Origin: Rickettsia typhi
GTDB taxonomy: Bacteria; Pseudomonadota; Alphaproteobacteria; Rickettsiales; UBA1997
Assembly (NCBI GenBank): GCA_945903615.1
Contig: CAMDOL010000043.1
Location: 1 to 11,126, forward strand
Direction: 5' to 3'
DNA: 11,126 nt
Of the stretch, positions 6,960 through 11,126 are shown in pieces. A program made the position numbers and the translations under genes. The stretch's first letter is position 1. Every line of letters starts with the position of its first letter. The notes beneath the pieces were generated by a model. The model was not told the DNA's origin, searched no databases, and was given only the letters and a program-made list of their open reading frames with translations.

Positions 6960-7122
6960 ACAACTAAAACAATGTTTTAGAAAAATTGATCTTTCTGGTC
7001 TTTTTTGGCATAAATTCCATTATTTTTGGTGAAATATGGAAATATTCCACCAAAAAGTAATGAAATTTCTAATCAAAAAATCCTCAGAAATATCAATTTT
7101 TAGTTGTTCAGAGGTTCCTTAA
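6945..7122 (+). repeat. 178-bp imperfect palindrome overlapping the 3' end of ccmH
   Basis: The left arm (6945-7037) and right arm (7042-7122) are imperfect reverse complements around a GGAA centre (7038-7041). Matching blocks from the ends inward include TTAAG, AACC, CTGAACAACTAAAA, ATTGAT, TTTCTG, TTTTTTG, CATTA, TTTTTGGTG and AATAT, broken by single changes and small gaps. The left arm has about 15 extra bases, because CTAAAACAATGTTTTAG (6964-6980) is itself a perfect small hairpin. The palindrome starts in the last four ccmH sense codons and includes its stop. No coding frame or transposase is visible, and no T-run follows the right arm, so it does not look like an ordinary terminator. 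It resembles palindromic elements described in Rickettsia and Wolbachia; that link is inference. Confidence 0.75.
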
Positions 7123-7162
7123 GGGCACTCTAAAAATTATCATTTTTTCAAGGTGCTCTTAA
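7119..7162 (+). repeat. 44-bp inverted repeat with TTAA ends
   Basis: TTAAGGGCAC (7119-7128) pairs with GTGCTCTTAA (7153-7162) over ten positions with one G-U wobble. The interior, an A-run (7132-7136) opposite a T-run (7143-7148), can pair further. It shares TTAA (7119-7122) with the end of the larger palindrome, so the two cannot both fold completely. No T-run follows. Function unknown. Confidence 0.6.
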
Positions 7163-7178
7163 AATAATTAGAACTTAC

Positions 7179-7239
7179 GCAAAACTTATTTTTTACTGCT
7201 CAATTTGTAGTAAAATTTGCAGCCAAAGATAGGTTTTGC
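7179..7239 (+). repeat. 61-bp inverted repeat upstream of rnd
   Basis: The 21-base left arm (7179-7199, GCAAAACTTAT to ACTGC) pairs with the right arm (7219-7239, GCAGCC to GGTTTTGC) at 19 positions including two G-T wobbles, with two adjacent mismatches. The loop is 19 bases. An alternative inner hairpin TTTTACT/AGTAAAA (7191-7197 with 7209-7215) is possible. It lies 31 bases before the rnd ATG and could form in an rnd leader. Role unknown. Confidence 0.5.
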
Positions 7240-7270
7240 AACATTCTTACAATCTATATTTTGGTATATA

Positions 7271-8377
7271 ATGCCCTTAATCAATCAACAAAATCAACTC
7301 TTAGAAATCTGCGATTTAATTTACGATCACAAAATTACCGCCATTGATACCGAGTTTATTCGTGAGACAACTTATCTGCCAATTTTATGTTTGATTCAAA
7401 TCAATGTTAATGGTTTTTGTTATGTGGTTGATGCCTTGTCAGACTTGGATTTATCGCCATTTTTTAAAATCTTAAGCGATCCTAAAATCATTAAAATTTT
7501 CCATTCTTCAAGGCAAGATATGGAAGTTTTTTTGATTAACTTTCCTAATCAAATTTCTTCACAATGCCCCCCTCGGGCAATATTTGACACCCAAATAATG
7601 GCAGCTTTGTGCGGGCTTGGTTTTAATATTAGCTATAGCAATCTGGCAAAAAATTTGCTTGATGCGGATGTTTCGAAAGATTGGCAAAGAAGCGATTGGC
7701 AAAAGCGCCCACTGCACCCTGAGCAAGTTTCTTATGCCAAAATTGATGTGCTACATTTGCCACAAATTTATCAAATTTTAAATGAGCAATTAGCCCGAGA
7801 AGAAAAATTAGATTGGGCAAAAGATGAGATGGATTTCAATGTGCAAAAAGCAACCGCCAAGGATGATTTATGTAAAAATTTTTCCTTCGCCAACAAAAGT
7901 TCTGCTTATCAAGAAAATGTGAATTTGCTAACGAGCTGGAGAGATATTTCCGCTAGAAAATACAATGTTCCACGCAGTTTTGTAATCAAAGATGAGGTGC
8001 TTGATAAAATTGCTTTTAATGCCCCAAGTGATTTTGAAACTCTAGAAAAATGCGGTTTTAAAACCAGAGTTTTGCAGCAGAATACCAAAGAAGAAATTCT
8101 TGATTTGTTGAATAATAAAATATTGCCGCAGGTTGTGGAATCTAAAAAACATAATCCAAAAATTGTTTTTCGTTTAACTGAAGCTCAAAAAGAAATCTAT
8201 CAACAAAGCCGATTTTTGCTGCAAGAACAAGCTAAAAAATATCAAATTAATCCTGAGTTAATAATCAATCAGACCAACCTACAACACCTAATTTCTGGCT
8301 ATAAATCAATCACCGAAATTTTACTTGGCTGGCGTTACATAGTTTTTGGACAAGCTCTAGAAAAACTAATCGCTTGA
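7271..8377 (+). CDS. rnd: Ribonuclease D
   Basis: RNase D is a 3' to 5' exoribonuclease that trims tRNA precursors and other small RNAs. From the ATG at 7271 it has 368 residues, close to the usual size. The DEDDy exonuclease motifs are present: AIDTEF (Asp26, Glu28), HSSRQDME (78-85, Asp83) and YAKID (Tyr155, Asp159). An HRDC domain follows at about 214-285, with the typical SWRDISARKYNVPRSFVIKDEVL block. An earlier in-frame TTG (7217) would add 18 residues not expected for the family and would run through the upstream inverted repeat, so the ATG is preferred. No Shine-Dalgarno is evident. TATAAT at 7267-7272 overlaps the ATG and so cannot serve as the promoter for this start. argH follows after 53 bases without an obvious terminator. 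Confidence 0.95.
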   Translation: MPLINQQNQLLEICDLIYDHKITAIDTEFIRETTYLPILCLIQINVNGFCYVVDALSDLDLSPFFKILSDPKIIKIFHSSRQDMEVFLINFPNQISSQCPPRAIFDTQIMAALCGLGFNISYSNLAKNLLDADVSKDWQRSDWQKRPLHPEQVSYAKIDVLHLPQIYQILNEQLAREEKLDWAKDEMDFNVQKATAKDDLCKNFSFANKSSAYQENVNLLTSWRDISARKYNVPRSFVIKDEVLDKIAFNAPSDFETLEKCGFKTRVLQQNTKEEILDLLNNKILPQVVESKKHNPKIVFRLTEAQKEIYQQSRFLLQEQAKKYQINPELIINQTNLQHLISGYKSITEILLGWRYIVFGQALEKLIA

Positions 8378-8430
8378 TTATTTTTGGTAAAAATTGAATA
8401 TTTTTGTGAAACTAATTAACTCAAAAGCAA

Positions 8431-9840
8431 ATGACCAAAAATAAAAAATCTAAACAACAAAATTCAGCAAATCAAATGTGGGGCGGGCGTTTTGAAAATG
8501 CGCCTTCAGAAGTTATGCGGGCGATTAATGTTTCAATTGGGTTTGATCAAAAACTTTATAAGCAGGATATTCAAGGTTCAATTGCACATTCAACTATGCT
8601 TTGTGAAGTTGGAATTTTGAAAAGAGAAGAAGCAAAAAAAATTATTGTTGGTTTGCAGCAAATTGAAAACGAAATTGAAAGCGGCAAATTTATTTTTAAA
8701 GATGAGCTTGAAGATATTCACCTCAACATTGAAGGCAGATTGACAGAAATTATTGGCGATGTTGCTGGCAAGCTTCACACCGCAAGGTCACGCAATGATC
8801 AGGTGGCAACGGATTTTAAATTATATGTGCGTGATGCAAGCGATGAAATTTTGGGTTTACTAAATGCTTTGCAAAAAACTATTTTGAAAAAAGCTGAATC
8901 AAACATTGAAACGATAATGCCCGGATTCACCCATTTGCAAACTGCACAGCCAGTTTCTTTCGCACATCATTTGATGGCATATTTTGAAATGATCAAACGG
9001 GATATTAGTCGTTTTTCTGATGGCAAAAATCGTTTGAACGAATGCCCGCTTGGTTCAGCGGCACTGGCTGGCACTTCATTTCCAATTAATCGTTTTACAA
9101 CTGCCAAATTATTAGGCTTTAAAAACCCCACTGCAAATTCCATCGATGGTGTTTCTGATCGCGATTTTGCAATTGAATTTGCTAGTAACTCAGCAATTTT
9201 AGCTACCCATCTTTCACGCATTGCCGAAGAAATTGTGCTTTGGATGAGCAAAGGCTTTGACTTTATCGCCCTTTCAGATGGCTTCACCTCGGGCAGCTCA
9301 ATTATGCCACAAAAGAAAAACCCAGACGCCGCAGAATTGGTGCGCGGAAAAACCGGACGCATTTTTGGTGCTCTGATTAATTTACTAACTATTCTAAAAG
9401 GATTGCCGCTCGCATATTCTAAAGATCTGCAAGAAGATAAGGAGCCAATTTTTGATGCCCACAAAAATACCCGCATTTGTATTTTGGCGATCGATGGAAT
9501 GCTAAAAGATTTAGAAGTTAAAAAAGATAATATGTACAAAATGGCGAGCGGCGGATTCTCTACTGCAACCGATTTAGCGGATTGGCTGGTAATAAATTTG
9601 AATTTACCTTTCAGAAAATGCCACCACATTACTGGGCAAATTGTGAAATTGGCAGAAAATAAAAAATGTGATCTGGCAGATTTGCCTTTGAAAGAAATGC
9701 AAAAAATTGAACCAAAAATTACCAAAGAAATTTATCAAGTTTTAACCGTTGAAAACTCAGTAAAAAGCCGAACTAGCTTTGGCGGAACTTCGCCAATTGT
9801 AGTGAAAAAAGCAATTGCAGATGCTAAAAAGAAATGTTGA
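8431..9840 (+). CDS. argH: Argininosuccinate lyase
   Basis: ArgH splits argininosuccinate into arginine and fumarate, the last step of arginine synthesis, in the cytoplasm as a homotetramer. The 469-residue protein shows QMWGGRF (15-21) near the N-terminus, [13 protein letters not shown] (116-128), [11 protein letters not shown] (164-174) with the catalytic His168, and the fumarate-lyase signature [12 protein letters not shown] (288-299) with the likely catalytic Ser290. FGGTSP near the C-terminus is also typical. Length is normal. The first 14 residues are a Lys/Asn-rich extension; Met16 (8476) is a possible alternative start, but similar short extensions occur in alphaproteobacterial ArgH. 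No argG is in the window. The stop is 30 bases from the end of the convergent queA, with no clear terminator hairpin between them. Confidence 0.97.
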   Translation: MTKNKKSKQQNSANQMWGGRFENAPSEVMRAINVSIGFDQKLYKQDIQGSIAHSTMLCEVGILKREEAKKIIVGLQQIENEIESGKFIFKDELEDIHLNIEGRLTEIIGDVAGKLHTARSRNDQVATDFKLYVRDASDEILGLLNALQKTILKKAESNIETIMPGFTHLQTAQPVSFAHHLMAYFEMIKRDISRFSDGKNRLNECPLGSAALAGTSFPINRFTTAKLLGFKNPTANSIDGVSDRDFAIEFASNSAILATHLSRIAEEIVLWMSKGFDFIALSDGFTSGSSIMPQKKNPDAAELVRGKTGRIFGALINLLTILKGLPLAYSKDLQEDKEPIFDAHKNTRICILAIDGMLKDLEVKKDNMYKMASGGFSTATDLADWLVINLNLPFRKCHHITGQIVKLAENKKCDLADLPLKEMQKIEPKITKEIYQVLTVENSVKSRTSFGGTSPIVVKKAIADAKKKC

Positions 9841-9870
9841 GTTTGTATGGGCACCTTAAAAAAATTAGTA

Positions 9871-10902
9871 TTACAACAATCTTTCCAATAAAGTTGTATC
9901 ACCAAAGGAATAAAAGCGGTATTGGTTGCAAATAGCGTGTTTGTAGAGTTTGTGGGCGTTATCAATGCCAATGAAAGCACAAATCAACATAAATAAAGTT
10001 GATTTTGGCAAATGAAAATTGGTCATCAACACATCAACAATTTTGAAATTGTAGGGCGGATAAATAAAAATATCTGTCTCCCGCGTTTGCGCTTTGAGAT
10101 TGCCATTTTCATCAGCAGCTGATTCTAAAACCCTGAGCGAAGTTGTGCCTACCGCAATAATTCTTTTGCTATTTTGTTTCGCTTCATTAATTACATCGCA
10201 AGCGCTTTGTGAAATAGAAAAATATTCACTATGCATCCGATGATCTTTGATCAGCTCACTCTTAACTGGCAAAAAAGTTCCTGCGCCAACATTTAAAGTG
10301 GTAAAAACTTTTTTGATTCCCTTGGCTTCTAATTTTTTAAATAACTCTTCAGTGAAGTGCAGCCCAGCTGTTGGTGCTGCAACGGCGCCAGAATTTTTGG
10401 CATAAACAGTTTGATAGTTTTCCACCTCATTAGTTTGATCGCTATTTTTTATATAAGGCGGAAGCGGCATTTGCCCATATTTTTCAAGCATCTCAAAGAA
10501 TTTTTCATCAGAAACATTAAAATGCAACTCAACAACCCCGTCTTCGTTTTTATCCAAAACCTGCGCAAAAAAGTCTTCAGCAATAATAAATTGATCACCA
10601 ATTTTTAGTCTTTTTGCTGGCTTAGCAAAAACCTGCCAGATTCCATTTTGACAATCTTTATGCAAATTAATTTCTACTTTTGCCTCACCTCTTTGTCCGG
10701 ATAATTTCGCTTTAATAACTTTGGTATCGTTCAAAACCAAAACATCACCTTCATTCAAAAACTGGACTAGATCAGTAACTTTTTTGTCAAGAATTTGTTG
10801 ATTTTTCCAAAGCAACATTCTGGAAGAATCACGCGGATTTGCTGGTTGATTAGCGATTAATTCTGGCGGGAGATAGAAGTTAAAATCAGAAGTTTTAAGC
10901 AT
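9871..10902 (-). CDS. queA: S-adenosylmethionine:tRNA ribosyltransferase-isomerase
   Basis: QueA transfers and rearranges the ribosyl part of S-adenosylmethionine onto 7-aminomethyl-7-deazaguanine at tRNA position 34, making epoxyqueuosine. The 343-residue protein carries the family blocks in order: DFNFYLPPELIANQP (6-20), RDSSRML (24-30), VLNDTKVIKAKL (56-67), YGQMPLPPYI (142-151), YQTVYAKNSGAVAAPTAGLHFT (from 163), NVGAGTFLPVK (204-214), TDIFIYPPY (276-284), TNFHLPKSTLFML (294-306) and YRFYSFGD (328-335). Length matches the family. The ATG (10900-10902 on the complement) gives the standard N-terminus MLKTSDFNFYLP; no clear Shine-Dalgarno precedes it. The gene converges on argH. Together with truB it gives the window two tRNA-modifying enzymes. 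Other queuosine genes are not in view. Confidence 0.97.
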   Translation of the reverse strand: MLKTSDFNFYLPPELIANQPANPRDSSRMLLWKNQQILDKKVTDLVQFLNEGDVLVLNDTKVIKAKLSGQRGEAKVEINLHKDCQNGIWQVFAKPAKRLKIGDQFIIAEDFFAQVLDKNEDGVVELHFNVSDEKFFEMLEKYGQMPLPPYIKNSDQTNEVENYQTVYAKNSGAVAAPTAGLHFTEELFKKLEAKGIKKVFTTLNVGAGTFLPVKSELIKDHRMHSEYFSISQSACDVINEAKQNSKRIIAVGTTSLRVLESAADENGNLKAQTRETDIFIYPPYNFKIVDVLMTNFHLPKSTLFMLICAFIGIDNAHKLYKHAICNQYRFYSFGDTTLLERLL

Positions 10903-10940
10903 TTACTTACGGATTGTTTGACTTAATGGGTTGATAATAT

Positions 10941-10970
10941 AAAAAAAACTCGGCCAAAATCGGCCAAAAT
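10941..10970 (-). terminator. 10-bp tandem repeat that may form a weak minus-strand terminator
   Basis: CGGCCAAAAT occurs twice in tandem (10951-10960 and 10961-10970). Because GGCC is self-complementary, the two copies can form a 4-bp stem with a 6-base loop. On the minus strand the stem is followed after three bases by eight T (10948-10941). This could weakly terminate a minus-strand gene lying to the right of the window, or it may simply be a repeat in the queA leader. Confidence 0.3.
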
Positions 10971-10981
10971 CTGTGTTATAA

Positions 10982-11031
10982 CCCTCCCGCTTTAAGGGAG
11001 GGTCAAACCAGCTTGCTGGTTTGGGGAGGGG
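10982..11031. repeat. GC-rich compound hairpin element
   Basis: In an AT-rich background, CCCTCCC (10982-10988) is complementary to GGGAGGG at 10996-11002 (7-bp stem, loop GCTTTAA) and also to GGGAGGG at 11024-11030. Between them, AAACCAGC (11005-11012) and GCTGGTTT (11015-11022) form a perfect 8-bp stem. The left arm can therefore pair with either partner, closing a small hairpin or enclosing the whole element. No T-run follows on either strand. It looks like a REP-like intergenic repeat. Orientation and role are unknown. Confidence 0.6.
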
Positions 11032-11114
11032 CACTTTTGTCCGCTTAGCCAAACACTAAAACTCTTAAAACCCTTATCAACAAATGGTTCAACAGGTATC
11101 AGAAATTTTTTCGA

Positions 11115-11120
11115 TATAAT
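11115..11120 (+). promoter_or_regulatory. Possible -10 hexamer TATAAT
   Basis: A perfect TATAAT lies seven to twelve bases from the right edge, in the non-coding stretch right of queA. At 16-18 bases upstream there is no good -35 match (nearest TTCAAC at 11088-11093 has a 21-base spacer). If real, it would drive a plus-strand gene beyond the window. In AT-rich DNA this hexamer also occurs by chance. Confidence 0.25.
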
Positions 11121-11126
11121 TTGCTG

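Noticed and set aside
7171..7186. GAACTTACGCAAAACT resembles ends of some insertion sequences.
   Set aside because: No matching inverted end, target duplication or transposase fragment was found in the window. The likeness rests on memory only.
7217..7270. TTG start adding 18 residues to RNase D.
   Set aside because: The extension has no expected family homology and overlaps an inverted repeat. The ATG at 7271 gives the standard N-terminus.
8967..9725. 252-codon open frame on the minus strand inside argH.
   Set aside because: It lies fully antisense to a clearly conserved gene and its translation shows no recognisable motif. It is a shadow frame, as are the other short minus frames within pnp, gspF and rnd.
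9841..9870. GGGCACCTTAAAAAAATTAG after argH looks somewhat like 7152-7168.
   Set aside because: The match is short and gapped and consists mostly of A-runs, so it is not enough to call a shared repeat. No terminator stem is present either.
11074..11082. TTATCAACA, one mismatch from a DnaA box, with an inverted GTTGATAA at 10930-10937.
   Set aside because: A single near-match and an 8-base inverted pair are expected by chance in AT-rich DNA. No box cluster or origin-linked gene is present.
10903..11126. Possible tRNA or small RNA gene in the right-hand non-coding stretch.
   Set aside because: GGTTCAA occurs, but no acceptor, D-arm or anticodon arm can be built around it. Only the repeats and hairpins described are supported.

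Overview
The window looks like a stretch of AT-rich (about one-third G+C by eye), gene-dense chromosome from an alphaproteobacterium, probably a Rickettsiales-like or other reduced lineage. The clues are the low G+C, the alphaproteobacterial form of several signatures (ACGNATRC around the first catalytic cysteine of DapF, DTEFIRETTY in RNase D, QMWGGRF at the start of ArgH), a stand-alone GspF-type membrane protein, and mostly weak or absent Shine-Dalgarno sequences. The exact taxon cannot be fixed from the sequence alone. Retained dapF, argH and bioD suggest an organism less stripped down than classical Rickettsia.

Region 1 (1-5742) reads as one plus-strand transcription unit: the 3' part of def (peptide deformylase), a GspF/PilC-family inner-membrane protein, bioD, truB, rpsO and pnp. 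Gaps are short, or genes overlap (bioD/truB by 8 bases). It ends in a textbook intrinsic terminator. The last three genes form the conserved truB-rpsO-pnp translation and RNA-turnover cluster. A perfect 11-bp hairpin carries the rpsO stop codon in its loop.

Region 2 (5759-9840) holds dapF, ccmH, rnd and argH, also on the plus strand. dapF starts with GTG only 16 bases after the terminator T-run, and ccmH overlaps the end of dapF behind a good Shine-Dalgarno. The roughly 300 bases between ccmH and rnd have no gene but are packed with inverted repeats. A 178-bp imperfect palindrome begins inside the last codons of ccmH, and two smaller palindromes follow directly. This is the most unusual part of the window and resembles the palindromic elements known from Rickettsia and Wolbachia, though copy number cannot be judged here.

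Region 3 (9871-11126) has queA on the minus strand, convergent with argH. Beyond its start lies a 224-base non-coding stretch. It contains a 10-bp tandem repeat, a compact GC-rich multi-hairpin structure with two alternative pairings, and a perfect TATAAT hexamer near the window edge.

Functionally this is housekeeping: protein maturation (def), tRNA modification (truB, queA), ribosome and RNA decay (rpsO, pnp, rnd), cell-wall/lysine precursor supply (dapF), arginine and biotin steps (argH, bioD), cytochrome c assembly (ccmH) and one membrane assembly component (gspF-like). I found no defence system, CRISPR array, tRNA, rRNA, prophage or complete insertion sequence. The items worth following up are the palindromes, the GC-rich element, and a few unusual protein and expression-signal details.
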